Assembly: GCA_030068145.1 (NCBI GenBank)
Contig: JAPJBO010000931.1
Location: 24,274 to 88,273 of the forward strand
Direction: 5' to 3'
DNA from: Diplonema papillatum
Lineage: Eukaryota; Euglenozoa; Diplonemea; Diplonemida; Diplonemidae
Length of the DNA stretch: 64,000 nt
Position numbers and translations under genes: made by a program. The notes under the pieces were generated by a model. The model had not been told where the DNA came from. It was given only the letters and a program-made list of their open reading frames with translations, and did not search any database. Each line of letters begins with the position of its first letter. Position 1 is the stretch's first letter. Below are positions 55,621-64,000 of this stretch, piece by piece.

Positions 55621-56259
55621 TGCTACGCATACTTTACACATGCCACCCCAGAGAACCCCCTTTACATTACCACAGATGGAGCTGCCACTTACCGTGCCAT
55701 GCTTGATCCAACATCAAGCTCGTTCTACTGGGGGGAAGATAAGCATTGCGTAAACTACGCTTGGGTCAACCACGGGAAGGAAGAGTGGTGCCAGCTGGTG
55801 AACATTGACGCCACCCCCCCTGTTCAGGAATGCCATGCAGAGACATGCATCTCAGACAAGCTCACCAAGCTGTCTGAGCCAGCAAAGCCAGGATCTGCCA
55901 TTCCTGCAGAAGGAAACTTCTCCCCTTTGTACAGAAACAAAAAGTGGCTGGCAGGAACACAGAAAGCTGATGGGTTGTGGAAGCACCTAAAGGCCTCACT
56001 CAAAACAAAAAACTGCAAGAACCGTTCAAAGCCATCTGAGATTCTATTGACCCAGTGGAAGATGTCACACACAGGTCTTGACCTTGTCCACTTCTTTCTG
56101 TGTGCTTTGGGAAAGAAAGTCCCAGATGGAAATGGTGGTCCTAGCTGAAGAAGCTCCGAATTTGGCACAGACCTTGTCTGACTCTAACAACCTGTTGCAG
56201 CTGCTGGCCCAGCCAGGAATGCATGAGCAGATACTGTCTCAGCCCGGTGTGCGTGATAT

Positions 56260-56471
56260 CATGCAGGGTCAAAACCTTGTGTCTTTTTGGAAATGGCCAA
56301 AAAAAAATTTCCGGAAAAAAAATGGGGTTTTTGAATTTTAAAAGTTTGGAACAAACTCTGCAGTAATTTTTGAGGAAGTTGAACAAAAATTTTTTTTTCC
56401 AAAATTTTTTTTAGGGCTCCATCGGCCCCGCGGGAGCGTTTTAAAAAGACACAAGGTTTTGACCCTGCATG
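56260..56471. mobile_element. NTAN-MITE (ATAT target) in Merlin-2
   Basis: ATAT lies at 56256-56259 and 56472-56475. It sits after GVRD in the transposase sequence. Confidence 0.95.
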
Positions 56472-56493
56472 ATATGTTGTGGAATGCACTTAC

Positions 56494-56706
56494 CATGCAG
56501 GGTCAAAACCTTGTGTCTTTTTGGAAATGGCAAAAAAAAAAAATTCCGGAAAAAAATTGGGTTTTTTGAATTTTAAAAGTTTGGAACAAACTCTGCAGTA
56601 ATTTTTGATGAAGTTGAGCAAATTTTTTTTTTTCCAACTTTTTTTTTTGGGCTCCATCGGCCCCGCGGGAGCGTTTTAAAAAGACACAAGGTTTTGACCC
56701 TGCATG
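56494..56706. mobile_element. NTAN-MITE (TTAC target) in Merlin-2
   Basis: TTAC lies at 56490-56493 and 56707-56710, only 22 bp after the previous MITE. Confidence 0.95.
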
Positions 56707-56989
56707 TTACACAAGGACAACAGTCACCAGGAGATGACAGCAACCCAGGAGATGACAACTCATTGCCGCCTTCACCACCAGCACAGGCTCCTGAATTGCC
56801 TTCACCAGCTGCTGAATTGCCTTCACCAAGAATTGACAACCCTTTTATTTTGACGCCCTCACAGTCAGAGGATGACCAGGATGATGACCAACCAAGTGTC
56901 CCAGTTTTTCAACACGTGGAAAGGTCTGGCCGCAGGCGACTGCAACTTAACAGACATTGGTGATTTTTCTTCATGGATTTCTTTTTCTC

Positions 56990-57315
56990 CCTCTCCTCAG
57001 TTTCGTTCAGAGTGTTCTGAATGGGTGTTCCTTAGCACCGCATGAAAACCCTGCAAAAAAAAAAAACACAAAAAAAACAATAAACATGAACTAATAAAAA
57101 AAACCAAAAAAGCCAAAAAAAAAAAAGAAAAGAAGGGGCCCTCTCCCCACAACAAAAAAAAAAACACAAAAAAAAACAAAAAAAAGAGAGAGGGGGTGGA
57201 GACTAGGGGGGCAGGCAGCATGCCATAAGCCCTACCTAAAAATAAAAAACGCGCCATACAGACTACCACCCTCTAACTGAGGCTCTGGTGGTGAGGAAAT
57301 GTCTGTCTCTGCACC
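56990..57315. other. Merlin-2 3' flank with A runs
   Basis: Inverse counterpart of 52400-52660 (GGAGACTAGGGGGGC and CCACCCTCTAACTGAGGCTC blocks). No gene. Confidence 0.7.
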
Positions 57316-57321
57316 ATGTAC

Positions 57322-57480
57322 CTCTAAGTTCCGCTGAACCACTTTTTTTTGGGTTCGGCGGAACTTAGACGTCTAAGTTCCGCTGAACCGCTTTTTTTTG
57401 GGTTCAGCGGAACTTAGAGGGTATTGACGTCTAAGTTCCGCTGAACCACTTTTTTTTGGGTTCAGCGGAACTTAGACGTA
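57322..57480. repeat. Hairpin array (right end of Merlin-2)
   Basis: Three palindromes of AAGTTCCGCTGAACC type, mirror of 50203-50470. Confidence 0.9.
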
Positions 57481-58014
57481 GGCTACGGCTAAGTTCCACA
57501 TGCCCATCAGGATGACCCGTGACAATCAGGACCAGGTTCTACAGGCGGTGAGGCGTTTTCTGGGCCAACATGCGTAGTGGAGGCGGAAAGTGACCTTGTC
57601 TTCGGCAAGGCTTTTTCGTTTCCCACAGTGTTTGTTTTCCGTTTTCTTGGTTTCACGCACGCCTTTTTCGTCTTCTTGCTTTCCATTCTTCATGTGGTAG
57701 CACCGGCTAAACTCGGAGGATAGCTCGATTCTGCAGATTCATTTGGGGAATCGACATTCCAGAGAATAGCCCCTAGTAGCTATTTATCCAACAAATAGTA
57801 CTAAGAACCAGGGGGGAGGTTGGTTGCTTGGTTGGTGGTCTCAAAGCCTTGAATCCCGCCCACCCATCCCCCTGTGACCTTGTCTTCGGCAAGGCTTTTT
57901 CGTTTCCCACAGTGTTTGTTTTCCGTTTTCTTGGTTTCACGCACGCCTTTTTCGTCTTCTTGCTTTCCATTCTTCATGTGGTAGCACCGGCTAAACTCGG
58001 AGGATAGCTCGATT

Positions 58015-58070
58015 CCCGGAATTTTTTTTTTTGCCAATTCCAAAAAGACACAAGGTTTTGACCTTGCATG
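58015..58070. mobile_element. Half NTAN-MITE, copy 2
   Basis: Equivalent of 49004-49059. Here there is no left half upstream, which shows it was copied with the 9-kb block. Confidence 0.85.
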
Positions 58071-58098
58071 ATAACGTCGCATGAGACCTTATCGGTAC

Positions 58099-59141
58099 CA
58101 TGCAGGGTCAAAACCTTGTGTCTTTTTAAAACGCTCCCGCGGGGCCGATAGAGCCCAAAAAATTTTTTTGGAAAAAAAAAAATTTGCTCAACTTCCTCAA
58201 AAATTACTGCAGAGTTTGTTCCAAACTTTTAAAATTCAAAAACCCCACTTTTTTTCCGGAAATTTTTTTTTGGCCATTTCCAAAAAGACACAAGGTTTTG
58301 ACCCTGCATGGTACCTCTTTTGCCCATTTCTGGGTTGCGACCTTATCGGTACCTTTTTGAGATGCGACCATATCGGTACCATGCAGGGTCAAAACCTTGT
58401 GTCTTTTTGAAAATGGCAAAAAAAAAATTTCCAGAAAAAAAATGGGGTTTTTGAATTTTAAAAGTTTGGAACAAACTCTGCAGTAATTTTTGAGGAAGTT
58501 GAGCAAAATATTTTTTTTCCAACATTTTTTTTTGGGGTCCATCGGCTCCGCAGGAGCGTTTTAAAAAGACACAAGGTTCTGACCCTGCATGGTACCTTTT
58601 TGGGGTTGCGACCTTATCGGTACCTCTTTTGGAGGTTGCGGCGTTATCGGTACCTCTTTTGGAGGTTGCGACCTTATCGGTACCATGCAAGGTCAAAACC
58701 TTGTGTCTTTTTGGAAATGGCCAAAAAAAAAATTTCCGGAAAAAAAATGGGTTTTTTGAATTTTAAAAGTTTGGAACAAACTCTGCAGTAATTTTTGAGG
58801 AAGTTGAGCAATTTTTTTTTTTTCCAAAATTTTTTTTAGGGCTCCATCGGCCCCGCGGGAGCGTTTTAAAAAGACACAAGGTTTTGACCCTGCATGGTAC
58901 CTCTTTTGGAGGTTGCGACCTTATCGGTACCATGCAGGGTCAAAACCTTGTGTCTTTTTAAAACGCTCCCGCAGAGCCGATGGCCTCCAAAAAAAAAATT
59001 GGAAAAAAAAAATTTTGCTCAACTTCCTCAAAAATTACTGCAGAGTTTGTTCCAAACTTTTAAAATTCAAAAAACCAATTTTTTTTCTGGAAATAAAATT
59101 TTGGCCATTTCCAAAAAGACACAAGGTTCTGACCCTGCATG
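58099..59141. mobile_element. Four NTAN-MITEs, copy 2
   Basis: MITEs at 58099-58310, 58380-58591, 58684-58896 and 58931-59141, all in GTAC, as in copy 1. The spacer between the third and fourth is full length here (GGTACCTCTTTTGGAGG), while copy 1 lost about 14 bp. Confidence 0.9.
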
Positions 59142-60152
59142 GTACCGATAAGGTCGCAACCTCCAAAAGAGGTACCATGCAGGGTCAAAACCTTGTGTCC
59201 CGTGTACCGAAGGCATGTGGAACTTAGCCGTAGCCTACGTCTAAGTTCCGCTGAACCCAAAAAAAAGTGGTTCAGCGGAACTTAGATGTCAATACCCTCT
59301 TAGTTCCGCTGAACCCAAAAAAAAGCGGTTCAGCGGAACTTAGACGTCTAAGTTCCGCTGAACCCAAAAAAAAGTGGTTCAGCGGAACTTAGACGTCTAA
59401 GTTCCGCCGAACCCAAAAAAAAGTGGTTCAGCGGAACTTAGACGTCTAAGTTCCGCCGAACCCAAAAAAAAGCAGTTCAGCGGAACTTAGACGTCATTAT
59501 AGTAATGGGTTGGTTGAGTGGTGAGTGGTGAGTGGTTTGGTGTGGGCAGGTTGGTGAGTGGGGTGGGTGGGTGGGGGTGTGTGTGGTGTGTGAGCAATGG
59601 GTTGGTTGAGTGGGCAGGTTGGTGAGTGCAGTTGAGTGGGTTGGTGTGGTGAGTGGTGAGTGGTTTGGTGTGGGTGGGTGGCTTGGTGGGCAGGTTGGTG
59701 AGTGGGGTGGGTGGGTGGGGGTGTGTGTGGTGTGTGAGCAATGGGTTGGTTGAGTGGGCAGGTTGGTGAGTGCAGTTGAGTGGGTTGGTGTGGTGAGTGG
59801 TGAGTGGTTTGGTGTGGGTGGGTGGCTTGGTTTGGGCAGGTTGGTGAGTGGGGTGGGTGGGTGGGGGTGTGTGTGTGAGTGATGGGTTAGTTGAGTGGGT
59901 TGGTGTGGTGAGTGGTGAGTTGGTGTGGGTAGGTTGGTGGGCAGGTTGGTGAGTGGGGTGGGTGGAGTTGAGTGGGTTGGTGTGAGGGTAGGGGGTTGAG
60001 TGTGGTGCCAACACAGGTCAAACTGGATTTCTGTCTTGATCTTCCCTTTTGGAGGAAACACAGGCTAAACCAGGTTTCTGTCTTGAGGCCACACTTGCCA
60101 ACACAGGTCAAACTGGATTTCTGTCTTGATCTTCCCTTTTGGAAGAAAGACT

Positions 60153-61090
60153 CTGGCTGAAGGTGTTGCTTTGTCTGAGGACGAAGAAGATGAAGAAGAT
60201 GAAGAAGAAGAAGAAGAAGAAATAGAAGACAGCAGGCCAGTTCCTGTTGCAAGACACAGGCAGCGTGCAAAGCAGCGCAAGGTGGGCCCTATCACCTTGA
60301 AGCAAAAGGACAGGGCAGAAGGCTACAGCGGCATCTTTCGGAAGCGTGTGGAGGCAAAACCAGAATTTGGGTTGGTCAAGTTAATCCAGCAGGGGGGCCA
60401 AGAAGCTTCAGGAGTATGGTGTGATTCCTCCCTCCATAACCTGCAAGTGCAGCAAACAGCTCGACAACTTGGTTTGGAGAGGTGCCCACACAAGCCGGAA
60501 ACTTACCTGGCCTGTCTTCTTCTGCAGAGACTGCCGGTTGACGTACTCGACCTGCAGGAATTTTAAGCACATCTATTGGGAAGTCTAGCAAAGGTGGATC
60601 TCTCAAAATCAGCATTGCTGAGTTCTTCTGTTTGATACTTGGATTTGTATTTGGTGCTGCAAAAGCAGTAGTCCTTGCACTTTGCCCACTAGCACGTCAG
60701 ACGGTCACAAAGTGGGAAGCTGGGTTTAAGCGTATTGTTGGTGATGAGGTCCAGCAAATGGAAATTGTCAACCTTCCACTGGGTGGCCCTGGAGCCATCA
60801 TTGAAATAGACGAATTCTCAATTGGAGGAAGGATCGTGAAAGACAGAAGAGGGACACCTGTTGGATACGAGTACATGCGCTTTGTAGGGATTGTTGTCAG
60901 GGGATCACCATACTTCCTGATACGTGAGCTTCCAAGGAAAGTACAGAACCTTGTCTTGCCTAAAGAAACTGTACCAAGCCCTTCAGGACACAAAGCTTTT
61001 CCACCCAGTTGCACCACCACCTCCTCCAATTTCCAAGGAGGAGTTCAAAGCTCTCCTCGATGAGGGGGTCCTGGAAATAGGGACCCCAGA
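60153..61090 (+). pseudogene. Merlin-2 transposase N-terminal half, copy 2
   Basis: Same coding pieces and same lesions as 51118-52055, including the frameshift near 60393. The second half lies beyond the window. Confidence 0.8.
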
Positions 61091-61741
61091 GGCATGTGTA
61101 AAGTATGCGTAGCATACCTATACTTAACATTGAACCGCCCAAAATCGTGGTTCAATGTTAAGTATAGGTAATTACCTATACTTAACATTGAACCGTGATT
61201 TTGGGCGGTTCAATGTTAAGTATAGGTAATTACCTATACTTAACGCTGAACCCATACCTATACTTAACATTGAACCGCGATTTTGGGTGGTTCAATGTTA
61301 AGTATAGGTAATTACCTATACTTAACACTGAACCACCAAAAACCATGGTTCAGCGTTAAGTATAGGTAATTGATTGTGTAGCATGACAAGACACAAGGTT
61401 TTGACCCTGCATGGTAGACATTTCCTCACCACCAGAGCCTCAAGAGGGTGGTAGACTACGTGGCGCGTTTTTTTTTTTCAGGTGGAGTGTCGAGGACTTG
61501 CGGCATAGCCAGCCCCCCTAATCTCCACCCCTCTCTTTTTAAGGTTTTTTTTTGGTTTTTTTTGGTGGGGAGAGGATCCCTTTTTCTGTTTTTTTTTGTT
61601 TTTTTTTTGGTATTTTTTTTGTCTCAATGTGTTTTTTTTTTTTTTTTTTGGTATTTTTTACTGCAGATCAGGGATGGTGCTAAGAAACACCCATTCTGAA
61701 CAGAATGAACAGGGGAGGAAGAAAAGGAAAAAAATAATGAA

Positions 61742-63910
61742 TCATTGTGGTCTTCTCAACTGCAGCCTCCTGCGACCAGAAAATGGGTTGTACCATGCAG
61801 GGTCAAAACCTTGTGTCTTTTTGGAAATGGCCAAAAAAAAATTTCCGGAAAAAAAATGGGTTTTTTGAATTTTAAAAGTTTGGAACAAACTCTGCAGTAT
61901 TTTTTGAGGAAGTTGAGCAAATTTTTTTTTTTCCAAAATTTTTTTTTGGGCTCCATCGGCCCCGCGGGAGCGTTTTAAAAAGACACAGGGTTTTGACCCT
62001 GCATGGTACACAGCTCCTTGGTTCTGTGGCTGTCCTTGTGGCTGAACAAAGATTGGGACACTAGGCTGGTCATCATTGTCTTCCTCCCTTTGGGTTGCAG
62101 GCAATACAAAAGGATTGTACTGGCTGCTGTCCACATTTTGTTGTGGGTCAACAATTGGGCTCTCTTGGCTGCCTTCATCATCAGACTCAGGCTTTTCCTG
62201 GGCAAGTCTTTGCATCAACATGTCACGCACCCCAGGCTGGGATAGCATCTGGTCACACATGCCGGGCTGTGCCAGCAGCTGCAGCAAGGTGTCAGGCTGT
62301 GGTGGCAACTCAACAGCTTGTTGTTCTACCTCAGTAGCTTCAGCCTGGACCACCAGTTCCATCTGTGAAATCTTTTTCCCCAAAGCACAGAGAAAAAGGT
62401 GCACTAGGTCAAGACCTGTGTTCATCAGCCTCCACTGATTCATCAGAATCTCAGATGGTTTGCTGCGGTTCTTGCAGTTTTTGGTTTTAAGAGTAGTCTT
62501 AAGATGCTTCCACAAACCATCTGCCTTCTGGGTACCTGTAATCCACTTCTTGTCCCGGTACATGGGTGAGAAGTTCCCCCCTGCAGCAGTGGGGCAACCA
62601 GGTTCAGAAGGCTCAGACACCTTCGAAAGGATTTCTGCAACACATGTCTCTGCAAGGCAGTTTTCAACAGGAGGGGTGTCATCATCTTCAACAACTTTGC
62701 ACCATTCTTCCTTCCCATGGTTAACCCAAGCATAGTTCACACAGTGCTTGTGTTCCCCCCAGTAGAACGAAGCCGATGCTGGATCAAGCATTGAACGATA
62801 AGTGGCAGCACCGTCTGTAGCAATGCACAACGGGTTTTCTGGGGTTCCAATTTCCAAAACCTCCTCATCAAGGAGGGCTTTGAACTCCTCCTTTGAAATC
62901 GGGGGTGGTGGTGGCGCAACAGGGTGTCCTTTTTTGTTGGTAAAGTCCTTGTGTCCTGATGGGCTTGCTACAGTGTCATCAGGGTTGACAAGTTTTTGCA
63001 CCTTCCGGGGTAGCTCACGAATTAAGAAGTAGGGGGTGCCCCTGACAACAATACCCACAAAACGCAGGTATTCATATCCAACTGGTTTTCCTGTCTTGTC
63101 CTTCACCACTCTACCCCCAATTGAGAACTCATCAATCTCAATTATTGCCCCAGGACCTCCCAAAGGAAGGTTTGCAGCTTCCATTTGCTCAACCTCACCA
63201 CCAACAATGCACTTGAATCCTGCTTCCCATTTACAGACGGTCTGGCGAGTAAACGAACAAAGTGCGTGTGTCAATGCTTTTTTGGCAACAAAAACAAACC
63301 CAAGTACCAAGCAGAAAAAGTCACCAAGAGTGACCTTGAGTGGGCCTCCTTTGTCTGATATGCCAAGAGCTGTGCTGAGAATAGCTGCTGTTGAGAACGA
63401 TAGGTGACAGTGCTTGCAAAAGAAGACAGGCCAGTTGAGCTGCCGGGTGGTGTTTGCTCCTTTCCAAACCATGTTAGTCAGTTCCCTGCCACACTTGCAG
63501 GTGACAGCAGGTATGATTCCGTACTCCTGCAGTTTTTCTGCCATTGCAGCATCTCCCTGCCGGATGAGCTGCAGAACTCCAAATTTCGGCTTTGCTTCAA
63601 CCCGTTTCCGGAACACACCGCTGTAGGCTTCTGTCTTCTCCTTCTTCTTCATGGCAACAGAGCTTACTTTGCGTTGCTTTGCTCTCTGCCTGTGTTTTGC
63701 AACAGGGACAGGCTCATCGTCTTCTTCTTCTTCATCGTCTTCTTCTTCTTCTTTTTTGACCCTTGACAGTGCAACACCTTCAGCCAGGGGGAGTTGCAAA
63801 GGAGGTGGACCAGCTGGGTCTGGATGCCTTCTTTTCATTCCCCTTCCATTAGCTGCTTCACCACCTGGCAGCCAGGCCAGGAACATCAGCAACCCAAAGA
63901 GGGCAAACAT
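61742..63910 (-). CDS. Merlin transposase, copy 2
   Basis: The same protein as 52706-54874, with the zinc ribbon, IIEIDEFSIGGR, ATDGAATYRSML and the in-frame MITE (61794-62005). I found one silent base change. The frame is open from 63955; the first ATG is at 63910. Two intact, near-identical copies of the gene are therefore present. Confidence 0.92.
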   Translation of the reverse strand: MFALFGLLMFLAWLPGGEAANGRGMKRRHPDPAGPPPLQLPLAEGVALSRVKKEEEEDDEEEEDDEPVPVAKHRQRAKQRKVSSVAMKKKEKTEAYSGVFRKRVEAKPKFGVLQLIRQGDAAMAEKLQEYGIIPAVTCKCGRELTNMVWKGANTTRQLNWPVFFCKHCHLSFSTAAILSTALGISDKGGPLKVTLGDFFCLVLGFVFVAKKALTHALCSFTRQTVCKWEAGFKCIVGGEVEQMEAANLPLGGPGAIIEIDEFSIGGRVVKDKTGKPVGYEYLRFVGIVVRGTPYFLIRELPRKVQKLVNPDDTVASPSGHKDFTNKKGHPVAPPPPPISKEEFKALLDEEVLEIGTPENPLCIATDGAATYRSMLDPASASFYWGEHKHCVNYAWVNHGKEEWCKVVEDDDTPPVENCLAETCVAEILSKVSEPSEPGCPTAAGGNFSPMYRDKKWITGTQKADGLWKHLKTTLKTKNCKNRSKPSEILMNQWRLMNTGLDLVHLFLCALGKKISQMELVVQAEATEVEQQAVELPPQPDTLLQLLAQPGMCDQMLSQPGVRDMLMQRLAQEKPESDDEGSQESPIVDPQQNVDSSQYNPFVLPATQREEDNDDQPSVPIFVQPQGQPQNQGAVYHAGSKPCVFLKRSRGADGAQKKILEKKKFAQLPQKILQSLFQTFKIQKTHFFSGNFFLAISKKTQGFDPAWYNPFSGRRRLQLRRPQ
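61794..62005. mobile_element. NTAN-MITE in the Merlin gene, copy 2
   Basis: Same site and GTAC duplication as 52758-52969, so it was present before the 9-kb duplication. Confidence 0.95.
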
Positions 63911-63990
63911 GTTTGTTTTGTTGCTTTTTCTCAAGTGTATTCCTGGTGGTTTCAAGATGAATAGTGGTTGGTTTTAGTGATGACAGGTAT

Positions 63991-64000
63991 CATGCAGGGT
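63991..64000. mobile_element. NTAN-MITE start, cut by window end
   Basis: CATGCAGGGT begins directly after GTAT (63987-63990). The matching place in copy 1 (54951-54954) reads GTATACTAGT with no insertion. Confidence 0.8.

Larger units (their letters stand above)
52056..55644 (-). mobile_element. Inner Merlin element (Merlin-1), 3.6 kb, 8-9 bp target duplication
   Basis: The ends are GGCATGTGTAAAGTATGC and its inverse. ACCCCAGA(G) lies directly outside both ends (52048-52056 and 55645-55653), the 8-9 bp duplication known for Merlin. Inside both ends are hairpin arrays of TACTTAACATTGAACC (52080-52343 and 55367-55620). It encodes one transposase on the minus strand. Inserted in frame 0 of Merlin-2 between LEIGTPE and NPL, so the host protein alignment gives the exact empty site. 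Confidence 0.92.
51118..56963 (+). pseudogene. Merlin-2 transposase, frameshifted and interrupted
   Basis: It is recognised by alignment to the intact paralogue at 52706-54874. The N-terminal acidic run and HRQRAKQRKV are at 51118-51250, zinc-ribbon pieces (CKCSKQL ... FFCRDCRLTY) at about 51400-51510 in a shifted frame, and the first catalytic segment IIEIDEFSIGG at about 51765. The inner Merlin interrupts after LEIGTPE (52055); at 55645 the protein resumes with ENPLYITTDGAATYRAML, KHCVNYAWVNHG and GTQKADGLWKHLKASLK. Two MITEs follow (56260-56471, 56494-56706) and the end SGRRRLQLNRHW stops at 56963. At least two frameshifts near 51358 and 51530-51600 show it is dead. In life it would be a DDE/D transposase of the IS1595/Merlin type. 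Confidence 0.8.
48494..57504. repeat. Tandem duplication, copy 1 (9.0 kb)
   Basis: Copy 1 begins in the last codons of the Ngaro RNase H (CCCATCAGGATGACCC at 48494) and ends at the terminal ACATGCC of the outer Merlin element at 57504. Copy 2 begins at 57505 with the same CATCAGGATGACCC. Corresponding positions are shifted by 9011 bp at first, rising to 9036 bp through a few indels. Single-base differences are very rare (for example AACTTCGG at about 54545 against AATTTCGG in copy 2). Confidence 0.9.
50186..57504 (+). mobile_element. Outer Merlin-type element (Merlin-2), copy 1
   Basis: The ends are GGCATGTGGAACTTAGC and its inverse, followed inside by hairpin arrays of AAGTTCCGCTGAACC. It encodes a broken Merlin/IS1595-type transposase on the plus strand (about 51118-52055 and 55645-56963). 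It contains a second Merlin element (52056-55644), two MITEs and G/T-rich minisatellite. No target duplication is seen, because the right end is also the boundary of the 9-kb tandem duplication. The terminal GGCATGTG is shared with the inner element. Confidence 0.8.
57505..64000. repeat. Tandem duplication, copy 2 (continues past the window)
   Basis: It repeats 48494 onward. It includes the B1-A2-B2 repeats (57593-58014), the half MITE (58015-58070), the GGTACC minisatellite with MITEs (58099-58310, 58380-58591, 58684-58896, 58931-59141), the MITE stub (59176-59200), Merlin-2 from 59212 and Merlin-1 from 61091. Differences from copy 1 are small: about 14 bp are missing in copy 1 near 49887, the G/T array is rearranged, and a T run near 61635 is longer. 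Confidence 0.9.
59212..64000 (+). mobile_element. Merlin-2 element, copy 2 (cut by window end)
   Basis: Starts GGCATGTGGAACTTAGC at 59212. Hairpin array 59229-59496, G/T array 59497-60001, then the broken transposase N-terminal half from about 60153 to 61090, with the same frameshifts as copy 1. Confidence 0.85.
61091..64000 (-). mobile_element. Merlin-1 element, copy 2 (cut by window end)
   Basis: The left end GGCATGTGTAAAG is at 61091 after ACCCCAGA. Hairpin array at 61115-61379. The right end would lie near 64680, outside the window. Confidence 0.85.

Overview
The window is eukaryotic nuclear DNA from what looks like a large-genome, repeat-rich protist or alga. The evidence is intron-containing genes with GT-AG junctions, a Wntless/TMEM181-type membrane protein, a split class 3 lipase, and several eukaryotic transposon superfamilies (pogo/Tc1-like, Merlin, tyrosine-recombinase retrotransposons). 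The species cannot be fixed from sequence alone. A chromerid-like or similar protist is only a guess. I see no operons or Shine-Dalgarno-like sites. Five host gene models are supported and all read on the minus strand. || Layout: 1-3.07 kb has no recognisable gene. 3.07-4.86 kb is the last exon of a Ser/Pro-rich protein with a Cys cluster. 5.09-18.57 kb is a nested transposon block. It holds a 2.0-kb TG..CA element with a non-LTR-type zinc knuckle ORF, a 1.65-kb TA-flanked element, a 2.25-kb pogo-like element, four 257-bp tandem repeats and a 1.6-kb long-inverted-repeat element. 18.7-20.6 kb is a two-exon class 3 lipase. 20.97-22.53 kb is a decayed pogo-like element. 24.8-27.0 kb is a Wntless/TMEM181-like eight-TM protein. 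29.0-31.2 kb is a proline-rich gene with a tRNA-like element in an intron. 31.8-33.7 kb is a coiled-coil protein exon. 34.6-41.6 kb is a DIRS-like retrotransposon (recombinase, then RT-RNase H) split by a pogo-like element, with a truncated second copy behind it. || 41.6 kb to the end is almost pure repeat. It contains satellites, many copies of a ~212-bp MITE (called NTAN-MITE here), a complete Ngaro-type retrotransposon with split direct repeats, and two Merlin elements, one inserted in the other. A block of about 9.03 kb (48494-57504) is repeated in tandem from 57505 to past the window end. || The repeat-rich part allows an unusually exact insertion history: NTAN-MITEs with 4-bp target duplications in several hosts, Merlin in Merlin with an 8-9 bp duplication, pogo in DIRS with a TA duplication, Ngaro inside a MITE, and one MITE that landed after the 9-kb duplication. 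Some MITE insertions can be checked against an empty site in the same window.
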